Shown: positions 17,723 through 26,846 of the stretch, piece after piece
Position numbering within the stretch: the stretch's first letter is position 1
How the letters are laid out: every line of letters begins with the position of its first letter
NCBI RefSeq assembly: GCF_020991125.1
Contig: NZ_CP087715.1
Coordinates: 124,001 to 188,000, forward strand
Direction: 5' to 3'
Source: Microbulbifer celer
GTDB taxonomy: Bacteria > Pseudomonadota > Gammaproteobacteria > Pseudomonadales > Cellvibrionaceae
Length of the DNA: 64,000 nt
Notes under the pieces: generated by a model
What the model saw: only the letters and a program-made list of their open reading frames with translations
The model's database searches: none
Told to the model about the DNA's origin: nothing
Made by a program: the position numbers and the translations under genes

Positions 17723-18820
17723 ATGCGTCCAGTATTCAATCTATTGGTCATTCTGACCGTTGTTTTCGGGTTTGCGTTTGGGGCGCAGGCGAGAGAGCTC
17801 CATTTCGCCAACTGGTCCGAGTCCATCGCCGACGACACCATCGCCAACTTTGAAGCAGCCACCGGCATTGAGGTGCACTATTTCGAGTTCGACGATATCG
17901 AAGAGTTGGAGCAGGTATGGCTGGAAGAGGGGCGAAGCTTCGACGTGATCGTCCCCGGCTCCAATAACATCCCCAAATACATTACCGCCGGACAGCTGCA
18001 GAAGCTGGATCGCAGCCGGATCACCAACTGGTCCAACAACGACCCCAACTTCATGCAGCGCCTGGCCGTGTTTGACCCGGACAATGCATACGCCTTCCCG
18101 TACCTGTGGGGCACCGTGGGTATTGGCTATAACGTGCAGGCGGTGCGCAAGGCCTTTGGCGGCCAGTTGCCGGACGACAGCTGGGATCTGCTGTTTGACC
18201 CGGAAAACCTCGGCAAACTCGATCACTGCAATGCCACCCTGATGCGCTCGCCGGAGGAAATTTTTGATGTGGCGCTCAAGTATCTGGGCAAAGAGCCCAA
18301 CTCCATGAGCATGGCGCACCAGTTCATGGTGGCCAACCTGCTGTCGAAGGTGCGCCTGCATGTCACCGATTTCGACTCCGGTGAATATGTGGAAGACCTG
18401 GCCAGCGGCAAGCGCTGTATTGCTCACGCCTGGAGCGGCGATGTGCTGGTGGCGCAGCAGATGGCAAAAGAGGCCGGCAAGCCGTTTGATATCCGCTATG
18501 TGATGCCGAAAGAGGGCTTTCCGCTGTGGATCGATGTGGTGTCGATCCCCTCGGCCGCGAGTAACATTGATGAAGCCTATGAGTTCCTCAATTACCTGAT
18601 GCGCCCGGACGTGATTGCCGGCATCAGCAACGAGACCCAGTACGCCAACGCCAATATGGATGCCCAGGACCTGGTGGACCCGGCACTGCGCAGCAACCCC
18701 ATTGTCTACCCGAGCCCGGAAGTGCTGGAGCGCACGTGGATCCCAGCGGCCACCGAGCCGCGTATCCTGGCCCTGCGCCACAAGCTGTGGCAGCGGATTA
18801 TCGAGCGGGAAGATATTTAA
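17723..18820 (+). CDS. PotF/SpuD-like periplasmic polyamine-binding protein (orphan)
   Basis: The 365-residue protein has a signal peptide ending at AQARE and the spermidine/putrescine-binding fold: LHFANWSESIADDTIANFEAATGIEV, then FDVIVPGSNNIPKYITAGQLQKLDRS, YLWGTVGIGYN, and the polyamine pocket segment AHAWSGDVLVAQQMA, followed by MPKEGFPLWIDVVSIP. Aromatic and acidic pocket residues appear retained. No permease or ATPase genes are adjacent: glyA lies upstream and nrdR downstream. It may serve a transporter encoded elsewhere or act as a sensor subunit like NspS of Vibrio. The polyamine bound cannot be told from sequence. Confidence 0.85.
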   Translation: MRPVFNLLVILTVVFGFAFGAQARELHFANWSESIADDTIANFEAATGIEVHYFEFDDIEELEQVWLEEGRSFDVIVPGSNNIPKYITAGQLQKLDRSRITNWSNNDPNFMQRLAVFDPDNAYAFPYLWGTVGIGYNVQAVRKAFGGQLPDDSWDLLFDPENLGKLDHCNATLMRSPEEIFDVALKYLGKEPNSMSMAHQFMVANLLSKVRLHVTDFDSGEYVEDLASGKRCIAHAWSGDVLVAQQMAKEAGKPFDIRYVMPKEGFPLWIDVVSIPSAASNIDEAYEFLNYLMRPDVIAGISNETQYANANMDAQDLVDPALRSNPIVYPSPEVLERTWIPAATEPRILALRHKLWQRIIEREDI

Positions 18821-18915
18821 CCGCGCAGCGCTGTCCGCTGTGCGGTGCGCAGTTCAGGCCTAAATCGTTGTCGTGTGGTAAACTGCCGCGCATTTTCTGA
18901 TAGGGCCCACTCTCC

Positions 18916-19401
18916 ATGCACTGTCCCTTCTGCAGCGCAGATGAAACCAAAGTCGTAGACTCCCGCCTGGTAGCCGATGGCGACCAGGTGCGCCGTCGGC
19001 GCGAGTGCCTGCAATGTCACGAGCGGTTCACCACCTTCGAGACCGCCGAGCTGGTCCTGCCCCGGGTCGTCAAACAGAACGGTCAGCGTGAGCCCTTCAA
19101 CGAAGACAAGCTCCGCGCCGGTATCCAGCGTGCGGTCGAGAAACGCCCGGTCAGCACCGAGCGGGTGGAAGCCGCCGTGGCCCAGATCAAACACGCCCTA
19201 CAGGCCACCGGCGAGCGCGAGCTCCCGGCCATGCATATCGGCGAACTAGTGATGGAGCAGCTGCGCGAGCTGGATCAGGTGGCGTTTGTCCGTTTTGCCT
19301 CCGTGTACCGCCGCTTTGAAGACGTCAGCGACTTCAGTGATGAGATCGAGCGTCTCAATACCCGCGGTAAATCTTCCGGCGAGTCCGGAGGTGCCCAGTG
19401 A
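18916..19401 (+). CDS. nrdR: Transcriptional repressor NrdR
   Basis: This 161-residue protein is full length. The zinc ribbon [34 protein letters not shown] (residues 1-40, with CxxC twice) precedes an ATP-cone domain ([23 protein letters not shown]) ending near [16 protein letters not shown]. NrdR represses ribonucleotide reductase genes according to bound ATP or dATP. It overlaps ribD by four bases, the conserved start of the riboflavin cluster. Confidence 0.96.
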   Translation: MHCPFCSADETKVVDSRLVADGDQVRRRRECLQCHERFTTFETAELVLPRVVKQNGQREPFNEDKLRAGIQRAVEKRPVSTERVEAAVAQIKHALQATGERELPAMHIGELVMEQLRELDQVAFVRFASVYRRFEDVSDFSDEIERLNTRGKSSGESGGAQ

Positions 19402-20525
19402 CCCCGAGAGAGCTGATGGCCCGCGCCATTCAACTGGCTGAGCGCGGTACCTATACCACCATGCCCAATCCCCGCGTCGGCTGTGTGATTGCCGATAGCA
19501 ACGGTAATATCGTCGGTGAAGGCTGGCACAAGCGCGCCGGAGAAGGGCACGCGGAGGTGAAAGCCCTGCAAGATGCCGGAGAGAAAGCGCGTGGCAATAT
19601 TGCCTATGTCACCTTGGAACCCTGTAGTCACAGCGGCAAGACCGGCCCCTGCGCCGACGCCCTGATCGCCGCCGGTGTCGCCAAGGTCGTTTTCGGCATG
19701 CAAGACCCCAACCCCAGTGTCAGCGGCAATGGGTTACAGAAACTGCGCGATGCGGACATTGAAGTGGAAGGCCCGTTGCTGGAAGAATCCTGTCGGGCGC
19801 TGAACCCCGGGTTTATCAAGCGCATGACTCTCGGTCTGCCCCTGGTACGGACCAAGTCCGCCATGAGTATCGATGGCCGCACCGCGATGGCCAGCGGCGA
19901 GTCGAAGTGGGTCACCGGCCCCGCCGCCCGCGCCGATGTGCAGAACCTGCGCGCGCGCAGCTGCGCCATTGTCACTGGCGTGGATACCGTGCGCGACGAC
20001 AACCCGAATATGAATGTGCGTCCGGAAGAATTGGCGCTGCCCGAGGCGGAAGCAGCAGACGCGGCAGAAAAGCAGCCCCTGCGGGTGATTGTGGACAGCA
20101 AACTGCGCACGCCGGCGAAAGCCTTTATTTTGCAGGGCATCGCCCCCACATTGGTGGTCACGACATCTGCCGCCGATAGCGAGCGGCGCGCGCGGCTGGA
20201 AAAAGCCGGCGCCGAGGTGCTGGAGCTGCCCGCGGACAAAAACGGCCGGGTACACCTGGGTGAACTGTTGAAAGAACTGGCCCGTCGCGAATGCAACGAA
20301 GTACTGGTGGAGAGCGGTGCAACCCTCTCCGGTGAATTTATGTACCAGGGCCATGTGGATGAAATCATCGTCTACATGGCGCCCAAGATTCTCGGCTCCA
20401 GCGCCAGACCGCTGTTCGAGCTGCCGATCGCCCGCATGGGTTCCATGCTGCCGATCACCATTACCGACATGCGCGCAGTCGGCCACGACTGGCGCATTAC
20501 GGCAACGACTGACATTGAGCGCTAA
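19398..20525 (+). CDS. ribD: Bifunctional riboflavin deaminase/reductase RibD
   Basis: The 375-residue protein has two domains. The N-terminal deaminase has the zinc motif HAEVKAL and [16 protein letters not shown] (His-Ala-Glu and two cysteines). The C-terminal reductase begins near residue 145 ([25 protein letters not shown]) and has a NADPH-binding [11 protein letters not shown]. It carries out the second and third steps of riboflavin synthesis. The start is GTG at 19398, overlapping the nrdR stop. Confidence 0.95.
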   Translation: MTPRELMARAIQLAERGTYTTMPNPRVGCVIADSNGNIVGEGWHKRAGEGHAEVKALQDAGEKARGNIAYVTLEPCSHSGKTGPCADALIAAGVAKVVFGMQDPNPSVSGNGLQKLRDADIEVEGPLLEESCRALNPGFIKRMTLGLPLVRTKSAMSIDGRTAMASGESKWVTGPAARADVQNLRARSCAIVTGVDTVRDDNPNMNVRPEELALPEAEAADAAEKQPLRVIVDSKLRTPAKAFILQGIAPTLVVTTSAADSERRARLEKAGAEVLELPADKNGRVHLGELLKELARRECNEVLVESGATLSGEFMYQGHVDEIIVYMAPKILGSSARPLFELPIARMGSMLPITITDMRAVGHDWRITATTDIER

Positions 20526-20537
20526 CAGGTTCCATTT

Positions 20538-21200
20538 ATGTTCACAGGAATCGTAGAAGCCGTTGGAGAAATCACCGCACTGCAACCCAGTGGCGGCGAC
20601 CTGCGTGTACGGATCAAAACCGGCAAGCTGGATCTCTCCGACGTAAAGCTGGGCGACAGTATCGCCACCAACGGCGTCTGCCTGACCGTGGTGGATCTGC
20701 CCGGCGATGGCTACTGGGCGGACGTCTCCGCGGAGACCCTCGCCGTCGCCACCGTGGGCAACTGGAAGCAGGGCGACAGGGTCAATCTGGAAAAGGCATT
20801 GACGCCACAGACCCGCCTCGGCGGCCATATGGTCAGCGGCCACGTGGACGGCATCGGCGAAGTGGTGTGGCGCAAATCCACCGCCCGCGCGGAACAGTTC
20901 CGCCTGCGCGCCCCGGATGAGCTGGCCAAGTACATCGCCCACAAGGGCTCGATCACCATCGACGGCACCAGCCTGACGGTGAACGCGGTAGACGGCGCGG
21001 AGTTTGAACTCACCATCGTGCCGCACACCATCGCCGAAACCGTGATCGGCGGCTATCAGGCGGGCACCCGGGTGAACCTGGAAGTGGACCTGATTGCGCG
21101 CTACCTGGAACGGCTACTCTTGGGAGATGCCGCCGCCCAGTCAAAAAATGACGGGCTGACAATGGAGTTTCTGGCGCAGCACGGTTTCTACAAGGCCTGA
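20538..21200 (+). CDS. ribE: Riboflavin synthase alpha subunit
   Basis: This 220-residue protein has the internal duplication of riboflavin synthase: an N-terminal barrel starting MFTGIVEAVGEI with GVCLTVVDL, and a second one from MVSGHVDGIGEV with GTSLTVNAV. The C-terminal trimerisation helix is YLERLLLG. It converts two lumazines to riboflavin. It follows ribD by 12 bp. The 332 bp after it hold a small palindrome remnant and a full GGA-hairpin element before ribBX. Confidence 0.95.
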   Translation: MFTGIVEAVGEITALQPSGGDLRVRIKTGKLDLSDVKLGDSIATNGVCLTVVDLPGDGYWADVSAETLAVATVGNWKQGDRVNLEKALTPQTRLGGHMVSGHVDGIGEVVWRKSTARAEQFRLRAPDELAKYIAHKGSITIDGTSLTVNAVDGAEFELTIVPHTIAETVIGGYQAGTRVNLEVDLIARYLERLLLGDAAAQSKNDGLTMEFLAQHGFYKA

Positions 21201-21231
21201 ACACCGAGTTTGATAGGTGACTTTTATCCAT

Positions 21232-21266
21232 CGGGGTGGCGGTCCTGCCCAGCGACAGGACCTTCG
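21232..21266. repeat. Internally deleted GGA-hairpin palindrome (ends only)
   Basis: GGTGGCGGTCCTG, 8 bp, then CAGGACCTTCGC. These are exactly the outer ends seen at 26847-26970 (GGTGGCGGTCCTG ... AGAACCTTCGC), with everything between removed. It suggests loss of the core by deletion across the stem. Confidence 0.55.
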
Positions 21267-21303
21267 CATCAGAAAGTGGTGCAAGTTGAGAAGTTTGAAT
21301 TGA

Positions 21304-21420
21304 AGCGGCTGCTATCGGGTAAAGCTTTGCGAGACCTTCCGCGAGAGGGACCTCGCGGAAGAGCCCCCATGGATGGGTTCACGGCGTGTCTCGCAAAGCT
21401 TTACCCGGTAGTAGGCGCGC
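21304..21420 (+). repeat. GGA-hairpin palindrome, copy 4 (between ribE and ribBX)
   Basis: The outer stem CTATCGGGTAAAGCTTTGCGAGAC pairs with GTCTCGCAAAGCTTTACCCGGTAG. On the plus strand hairpin B is CTTCCGCGAG-AGGGAC-CTCGCGGAAG and hairpin A is CCCA-TGGA-TGGG. The GGA strand is the sense strand of the rib genes, so the element would be in their mRNA, about 110 nt before the ribBX start. Confidence 0.9.
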
Positions 21421-21532
21421 CACGGATCTGGCTACGAAGTGATTTCGGACTGTTGGCTTCGCATCGAAGAACGGTGCAACTTGAGACATTTGTGATCGAC
21501 CAAGCAGGTAGATCGAAAAGACCAGAGGTTTT

Positions 21533-22648
21533 ATGGAACTGAATAGCGTTGAAGAACTGATCGACGATATCCGTCAGGGCAAAATGGTCATCCTGATGGA
21601 CGACGAAGATCGTGAAAACGAGGGTGACCTCGTGATCGCAGCCGAGCAGGTCCGGCCCGAAGATATCAACTTCATGGCCACCCACGCCCGCGGTCTCATC
21701 TGCCTGACCCTCACCGCCGAGCGCTGTGAACAGCTCGACCTGCCGCTGATGTCTCGCGACAACGGCGCCCAGTTCAGCACCAACTTCACCGTCTCCATCG
21801 AAGCCGCCGAAGGCGTCACCACCGGCATCTCCGCCGCCGACCGCGCCCGCACCATTCGCGCCGCCGTCGCTCGCAACGCCAAACCCGCCGACATCGTCCA
21901 GCCCGGCCACATCTTCCCGATCAAGGCCCAGGCCGGCGGCGTACTGAGCCGCGCCGGCCATACCGAAGCCGGCTGTGATCTCGCGCGTTTGGCCGGGTTC
22001 GAAGGCGCCGCCGCCATCGTCGAAATCATGAATGAAGACGGCACCATGGCCCGCCGCCCGGACCTGGAAAAATTCGCCAAAACGCACAATCTCAAGATCG
22101 GCACCATCGCCGATCTGATCACCTATCGCGCGCTAAACGAGAAAACCGTCGAATGCGTCAATGAGCGCAAAGTGCATACCGAATTCGGCGAATTCAGCCT
22201 GCGCACCTATCTAGACAAAGCCCGCCGCGAACGCCACTTCGCCTTCTCCCTGGGGGAGTTTCACCCGGAAGAGCCGACCCTGGTGCGCGTTCATGTCGCC
22301 AGCACCCTGCGCGACGTCTTCAGCCTGCGCCGTGGCGACGAGAAGTATGAACCCTGGACCTTCCGCAACGCCCTGAAAAAAGTGGCGGAAGAGGGCAAGG
22401 GCGTCGTAGTGGTGATCTGCCACAACGAAACTACCGAGGAAATTGAAGAGAGTATCGACTGGCTGATCAGCGGCAAACAGCAGCGCCCCAGCCAGGATCA
22501 GGTGTACAAGCAGGTGGGCACCGGCTCACAGATTCTGCGCGACCTGAAAGTGCGCAAAATGCGTTTGATGAGTGCACCGTTCCGGTTCAGCGCCATCTCT
22601 GGCTTTGATCTGGAAGTGGAAGAATATCTGAACGCAGATGAGATCTGA
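21533..22648 (+). CDS. ribB: 3,4-dihydroxy-2-butanone-4-phosphate synthase with degenerate GTP-cyclohydrolase-II-like domain (RibBX)
   Basis: This 371-residue protein has an intact N-terminal RibB domain (residues 1-205): MDDEDRENEGDLVIAAEQV, then FMATHARGLICLTLT, and AGHTEAGCDLARLAGFEGAAAIVEIM. It makes the four-carbon riboflavin precursor from ribulose 5-phosphate. The C-terminal half has the length of GTP cyclohydrolase II but lacks the zinc cysteine motif (SECLTGD..LRCDCG) that is present in the separate RibA at 26019. It should therefore be inactive as a cyclohydrolase. Such RibBX proteins are known. The start is ATG 21533. I see no FMN riboswitch upstream; that space holds a palindrome. 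Confidence 0.92.
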   Translation: MELNSVEELIDDIRQGKMVILMDDEDRENEGDLVIAAEQVRPEDINFMATHARGLICLTLTAERCEQLDLPLMSRDNGAQFSTNFTVSIEAAEGVTTGISAADRARTIRAAVARNAKPADIVQPGHIFPIKAQAGGVLSRAGHTEAGCDLARLAGFEGAAAIVEIMNEDGTMARRPDLEKFAKTHNLKIGTIADLITYRALNEKTVECVNERKVHTEFGEFSLRTYLDKARRERHFAFSLGEFHPEEPTLVRVHVASTLRDVFSLRRGDEKYEPWTFRNALKKVAEEGKGVVVVICHNETTEEIEESIDWLISGKQQRPSQDQVYKQVGTGSQILRDLKVRKMRLMSAPFRFSAISGFDLEVEEYLNADEI

Positions 22649-22681
22649 CCGGTAAGTAAGAACTCAAAACCTTGAATTGAA

Positions 22682-22797
22682 GGCGGAGTGCCGGGTATGC
22701 GTTTTCAGGAGCGTCGCAAACAGGATGTTTGCGCCGCAGCGCCCAAGGATGGGTTTACAGCGGTCCTGAAAACGCATCCCTGGTGCTCCGCCGCCAC
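22682..22797 (+). repeat. GGA-hairpin palindrome, copy 5 (between ribBX and ribH)
   Basis: Outer arms GGCGGAG..CGGG..ATGCGTTTTCAGGA and the complement ending CTCCGCC, then CGCCAC. On the plus strand hairpin B is CGCAAACA-GGA-TGTTTGCG and hairpin A is CCCA-AGGA-TGGG. Both GGA loops are on the sense strand of the operon, about 65-150 nt before ribH. Confidence 0.9.
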
Positions 22798-22859
22798 TAA
22801 AAGCGGGCCGAAGCTCTAAAAAGGCCCGAAGTGGAAAAAACAGAAAACGGAAAAAGATC

Positions 22860-23330
22860 ATGAGCAATATCAAAGTCATCGAAGGGGATTTCATCGGCAG
22901 CACCGGTAAATATGCACTGCTGGTCAGCCGCTGGAACAGCTTCGTGGTAGAGAGCCTCAAAGACGGCGCGCTGGATACCCTGCGTCGCAAAGGCATCAAA
23001 GACGAAGACATCACCATCTACTACGCCCCCGGCGCCTTCGAGTTCCCACTGGCCGCGCAGAAACTCGCCGAAAGCAAAAAGTTCGATGCCATCATCGCAC
23101 TGGGTGCCGTCATCCGCGGTGGCACCCCGCACTTTGAATACGTCGCCGGCGAATGCACCAAAGGTCTTGCCCAGGTTTCCATGAACACCGGCATCCCTGT
23201 GACCTTCGGCGTACTCACCGTAGACTCCATCGAACAGGCCATCGAACGCTCCGGCACCAAAGCCGGCAACAAAGGCTGCGAAGCCGCAGAAACCGCCCTC
23301 GAAATGGTCTCCCTGCTGGGCAAAATCTGA
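22860..23330 (+). CDS. ribH: 6,7-dimethyl-8-ribityllumazine synthase
   Basis: The 156-residue protein is full length: [16 protein letters not shown] near the N terminus with the substrate-binding tryptophan, [33 protein letters not shown] with the catalytic histidine, and TPVTFGVLT-like [21 protein letters not shown]. It condenses the products of RibB and RibD into lumazine. It precedes nusB by 16 bp. Confidence 0.96.
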   Translation: MSNIKVIEGDFIGSTGKYALLVSRWNSFVVESLKDGALDTLRRKGIKDEDITIYYAPGAFEFPLAAQKLAESKKFDAIIALGAVIRGGTPHFEYVAGECTKGLAQVSMNTGIPVTFGVLTVDSIEQAIERSGTKAGNKGCEAAETALEMVSLLGKI

Positions 23331-23346
23331 ACCGGACTGAATTGAA

Positions 23347-23787
23347 ATGACCGTAACCGCATCCGCCCGCCGCAAGGCCCGTCACTACGCCATGCAGGCC
23401 CTGTATCAATGGCAGATTGCCGGCGCCAGCCTGAACACCATCGAAGCCGAGTTTCATGCCGACAACGACATGAGCAAAACCGACGTCGACTACTTTCGCG
23501 ATCTGTTCCACGGCGTAGCGAAAAACCTCGATGACGTCGAAGGCACCTACGCCGCCTTCCTCGACCGCGGTGTCGAAGAACTGGACCCGGTATCCCGCGC
23601 CCTGCTGCGCATGTCCACCTACGAACTGCAAAACCGCATCGACGTCCCCTACAAAGTCGTGATCAACGAAGCGGTCGCGCTGGCGAAAAAATTCGGCCCC
23701 ACCGACGCGTTCAAATACATCAACGGCATCCTCGACAAAGTGGCTGTCCAAGTGCGCAGCGCCGAAGTCCAGGCCGACAAAGGCTGA
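23347..23787 (+). CDS. nusB: Transcription antitermination factor NusB
   Basis: This 146-residue all-helical protein starts with ARRKARHYAMQALYQWQIAG and contains RALLRMSTYEL, then VPYKVVINEAVALAKKFG and KYINGILDKVA, the conserved NusB blocks. It binds boxA with S10 in rRNA antitermination. Its place after ribH and before thiL is the usual gammaproteobacterial order. Confidence 0.96.
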   Translation: MTVTASARRKARHYAMQALYQWQIAGASLNTIEAEFHADNDMSKTDVDYFRDLFHGVAKNLDDVEGTYAAFLDRGVEELDPVSRALLRMSTYELQNRIDVPYKVVINEAVALAKKFGPTDAFKYINGILDKVAVQVRSAEVQADKG

Positions 23788-23796
23788 TGCCCGCCC

Positions 23797-24798
23797 ATGT
23801 CCGGCCCCGGTGAATTTGAACTGATTCGGGAGTACTTTGCCTCCCGTATTCAGGCAGGTGAACCGGGCAGTGGTGCTGCCAGGAGTGTGGAATTGGGCAT
23901 CGGCGACGACTGTGCCCTGCTGAACCCACCCGCTGGCAAAATGCTCGCCACCAGTGTCGATACCCTGGTGGCCGACGTGCACTTTCCCGCGGACGCCGAT
24001 CCCTACAAAATCGCCAGCCGCGCCCTGCGGGTCAACCTCTCCGACCTCGCCGCCATGAACGCCACACCTTTGTGGTTTACCCTCGCCCTGACGTTACCGG
24101 AAAACAGCGCCGAATGGCTGGAGCCATTCGCCCGCGGGCTCGCGGATACCGCCAGACAGCATGGGATTACCCTGGTAGGCGGCGACACGACAAAGGGCCC
24201 GCTGTCCATCACCATCCAGGTCACCGGTACCTGCGAGCGACCGCTGCGGCGCGACGGTGCCGGTGCCGGCGATCATATCTTCGTCTCCGGCCCTCTCGGC
24301 GCCGCCACCGCCGCGTTGCCCATTGTCACCGGCAAAGAACCGGTGAGTAATGAACAGCGGCAGCAGGCGGACGCCGCTTACTATTTCCCCGAGCCGCAAT
24401 TCGAGATTGCGCACCTGATTGGCGACTATGCTTCGGCCGCGCTGGATATCTCCGACGGCTTGCTTGGAGACCTGGGGCATATCTGTGAAGCCAGCGATCT
24501 CGGCGCCGAGCTGACTACTGAGCAGGTGCCGGTGGCGGCGCTGGTAGAGACGATGCTGAGGAAGCAGGGCGAAGAGGATATGCCTACCCGTGCGCTGGAA
24601 ACCGCGTTGACGGGCGGCGATGACTACCAGCTCTGTTTCACCGTGCCGGAGCAGCATCTGCAGGCGGTTTTTGATACCGGAGCGGCCCATGGTCTGCCGA
24701 TCACCGCGATTGGTAGAATGACCGCGGAAAAGGGCATACGCCTGCTGCGCAGTGGCAGCCCCTGGCAACCCGAACACACCGGCTACCGGCACTTCTGA
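23797..24798 (+). CDS. thiL: Thiamine-monophosphate kinase
   Basis: The 333-residue kinase has GEFELIREYFA at the N terminus, the ATP/Mg segment GIGDDCALLNPPAGKMLATSVDTLVADVHF, then LVGGDTTKGPLSITIQVTG, and the AIR-synthase-like ISDGLLGDLGHI plus ALTGGDDYQLCFT. It phosphorylates thiamine monophosphate to the active diphosphate. It starts 9 bp after nusB. Confidence 0.95.
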   Translation: MSGPGEFELIREYFASRIQAGEPGSGAARSVELGIGDDCALLNPPAGKMLATSVDTLVADVHFPADADPYKIASRALRVNLSDLAAMNATPLWFTLALTLPENSAEWLEPFARGLADTARQHGITLVGGDTTKGPLSITIQVTGTCERPLRRDGAGAGDHIFVSGPLGAATAALPIVTGKEPVSNEQRQQADAAYYFPEPQFEIAHLIGDYASAALDISDGLLGDLGHICEASDLGAELTTEQVPVAALVETMLRKQGEEDMPTRALETALTGGDDYQLCFTVPEQHLQAVFDTGAAHGLPITAIGRMTAEKGIRLLRSGSPWQPEHTGYRHF

Positions 24799-24817
24799 AC
24801 GGCAGGATAACGAAAAG

Positions 24818-25300
24818 ATGACCCCGACTTTCTCTCAGCTCATGCGCAGTCCGGTACTGTTTCTCGCCTTCGGCTTCGGATCTGGTCTGGCGAAAAAGGC
24901 CCCGGGCACCTTCGGAACTGTGGCCGCAGTCCCGATCTGGTATGGATTGCAGTTTCTGTCCGCGCCCGCCTATATGGCGGTCATCGTGGTCACGTTTATT
25001 CTCGGCTGCTACCTGTGTGGTGCCGCCTCGAAAAAGCTTGGAGTACACGATCACGGCGGCATCGTGTGGGATGAATTTGTCGGTTACTGGCTCACCATGT
25101 TTATGGCGCCCGCCGGCTGGCTGTGGGCCCTGTACGGATTTGTACTGTTCCGCATTTTCGATATCGCCAAACCCCCGCCCATCGGCTGGGTCGACCGCCG
25201 GGTTCACGGTGGTCTCGGGATCATGCTGGACGATATACTCGCCGGTATCTACGCCGCGCTGGTGTTACAGGGCACGGTCTATCTATTAACCACTTTCTGA
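24818..25300 (+). CDS. pgpA: Phosphatidylglycerophosphatase A
   Basis: This 160-residue membrane protein has about four hydrophobic stretches and the PgpA motifs FGSGLAKKAPGTFGTVAAVP, DHGGIVWDEFVGYWLTM and FRIFDIAKPPPIGWVDRRVHGGLGIMLDD, which hold the acidic metal ligands. It removes the phosphate from phosphatidylglycerophosphate in phospholipid synthesis. ATG 24818 (MTPTFSQLM) was chosen over an earlier in-frame ATG inside thiL. Confidence 0.95.
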   Translation: MTPTFSQLMRSPVLFLAFGFGSGLAKKAPGTFGTVAAVPIWYGLQFLSAPAYMAVIVVTFILGCYLCGAASKKLGVHDHGGIVWDEFVGYWLTMFMAPAGWLWALYGFVLFRIFDIAKPPPIGWVDRRVHGGLGIMLDDILAGIYAALVLQGTVYLLTTF

Positions 25301-25312
25301 GGCAGGACGCCG

Positions 25313-25987
25313 ATGAGTAAAGGGATTGAAGAGCGTAATCGTGGAGTCAGAAGAGGGCTTGGAATTGTCCTTGCGGGATTCTTTCTGATACCACTGCAAA
25401 CCATCGCGCAGGATGTGCGTCTGCAGGCGATCTTTGGCAGCAGTGCCATGTTCGAGATTGAGGGCAATAAGCGCTTGTTGAAGTCCGGCAAGACCTCCCC
25501 CGAGGGAGTGAAACTGGTCTCGGTCACCAGCGATTATGCGTTGATCGAAATGAATGGCCGCGAGCAGCGGCTTTCCCTGGCAGCACCGGTGGCCGCCAGT
25601 TATGCCAAAGTAAGCAAAGCGGAAGTCCGCTTGAACCCGGACAGCCGTGGCCATTACAGCACCACCGCGTGGATCAACGGCCGACGGGTGCCGGTGATGG
25701 TGGATACCGGTGCGACCAGCATTGCCCTGAACTATCCCATGGCAAAAAGTCTGGGGCTCGATCTGAGCCGTGCAAAACCGGTGACTGTTTCCACTGCCAG
25801 CGGCGTGGAACAGGCGTATCATATTCAGTTGAGCAGCGTCACCATCGGTGGCATCACTGTCCACAATGTGGAAGCCACGGTATTGGGGAGTGACTTTCCC
25901 CGCGTGACGTTGCTGGGTAACAGTTTTTTGAGCCGTGTGGATATGCAGCAGCAGGATGGCCTGTTGTTGCTCCGTGCGCGCAATTGA
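25313..25987 (+). CDS. Membrane-anchored retropepsin-like aspartic protease (TIGR02281 type)
   Basis: The 224-residue protein has an N-terminal hydrophobic segment ([19 protein letters not shown], near residues 13-32), a spacer, and a single retropepsin domain with the catalytic motif [25 protein letters not shown] (near residue 130) and a closing [11 protein letters not shown]. One aspartate per chain means it must work as a dimer. It would face the periplasm. Substrates of this family are unknown. It lies 12 bp after pgpA and 31 bp before the ribA start, so probably in the same transcript. Confidence 0.85.
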   Translation: MSKGIEERNRGVRRGLGIVLAGFFLIPLQTIAQDVRLQAIFGSSAMFEIEGNKRLLKSGKTSPEGVKLVSVTSDYALIEMNGREQRLSLAAPVAASYAKVSKAEVRLNPDSRGHYSTTAWINGRRVPVMVDTGATSIALNYPMAKSLGLDLSRAKPVTVSTASGVEQAYHIQLSSVTIGGITVHNVEATVLGSDFPRVTLLGNSFLSRVDMQQQDGLLLLRARN

Positions 25988-26018
25988 TGACGATTTTGAT
26001 GGATCGCGAGGTATCAGT

Positions 26019-26627
26019 TTGACCATTCGCTATGTGGAATCCTCCAAGCTGCCCACGTCGTGGGGTATGTTTGAGATGCATGGTTTTGAGGAGGTGGAAA
26101 CCGGTAAGGAGCATGTTGCCCTGACCATGGGTGACCTGGATACCGATGCGCCGGTGCTGGCCCGTATTCACTCTGAGTGCCTGACGGGAGATGCGCTGTT
26201 CTCTCTACGCTGTGATTGCGGTGCGCAGTTGCAGTATGCGTTGCATCGGATTGCGACGGAGGGGCGCGGTGTGGTGTTTTACCTGCGCCAGGAGGGCCGT
26301 GGTATCGGTCTGCTGAACAAGATCCGTGCGTACAAGTTGCAGGATTGTGGGGCGGATACGGTGGAGGCCAATGAGCGTTTGGGCTTTGGTGCGGATATGC
26401 GGGATTATTCGATCCTGAAGCCGATGATCGATCATCTGGGTATTCAGTCGATTCGTTTGATGACCAATAACCCGCGCAAGGTGAAGGCGCTGGAAGACCT
26501 GGGCGTGACGGTTACCGAGCGCCTTCCACATCAGTCTGGCCGTAACCCCCACAACCTGAATTACCTGTCCACCAAAAAGGGCAAGCTGGGCCATCTCTTC
26601 GATGATGATGAGAACTCCGAAAAGTAA
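26019..26627 (+). CDS. ribA: GTP cyclohydrolase II
   Basis: At 202 residues this matches stand-alone RibA. It has [24 protein letters not shown] with the three zinc cysteines, [22 protein letters not shown], then [17 protein letters not shown], and [15 protein letters not shown]. It opens GTP to start riboflavin synthesis, supplying the activity missing from RibBX. No in-frame ATG is placed correctly; TTG at 26019, following GAGGTATCAG, gives [15 protein letters not shown], the expected N terminus. Two GGA-hairpin palindromes follow. Confidence 0.93.
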   Translation: MTIRYVESSKLPTSWGMFEMHGFEEVETGKEHVALTMGDLDTDAPVLARIHSECLTGDALFSLRCDCGAQLQYALHRIATEGRGVVFYLRQEGRGIGLLNKIRAYKLQDCGADTVEANERLGFGADMRDYSILKPMIDHLGIQSIRLMTNNPRKVKALEDLGVTVTERLPHQSGRNPHNLNYLSTKKGKLGHLFDDDENSEK

Positions 26628-26678
26628 TTTATTTTCTGACCACTGAAGGTCCTCAAGAACCTATAACGACGATGTGAA

Positions 26679-26795
26679 GGCCCCGCTGCAGGGAAGCGTT
26701 TCCGGGACCGTCTGCGGCCAGGACGGCCGCAGCCGAGCCCCCAGGGATGGGTTTACGGCGTGTCCCGGAAACGCTTCCCTGCAGCGGGGCCGCCA
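26679..26795 (+). repeat. GGA-hairpin palindrome, copy 6 (3' of ribA)
   Basis: The outer stem is a perfect 30 bp: GGCCCCGCTGCAGGGAAGCG then TTTCCGGGAC, with its exact complement. On the plus strand hairpin B is CTGCGGCC-AGGAC-GGCCGCAG and hairpin A is CCCA-GGGA-TGGG. It lies 50 bp after the ribA stop, sense to ribA. Confidence 0.92.
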
Positions 26796-26846
26796 CCACC
26801 TCCTCTACGAAGCTCCCGAGGTCCATCGCTCGCACAGAACTTCTAT

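Noticed and set aside
21201-21532. FMN riboswitch before ribBX
   Set aside because: None of the conserved FMN-aptamer segments is present; the hairpins there belong to the palindromic element.
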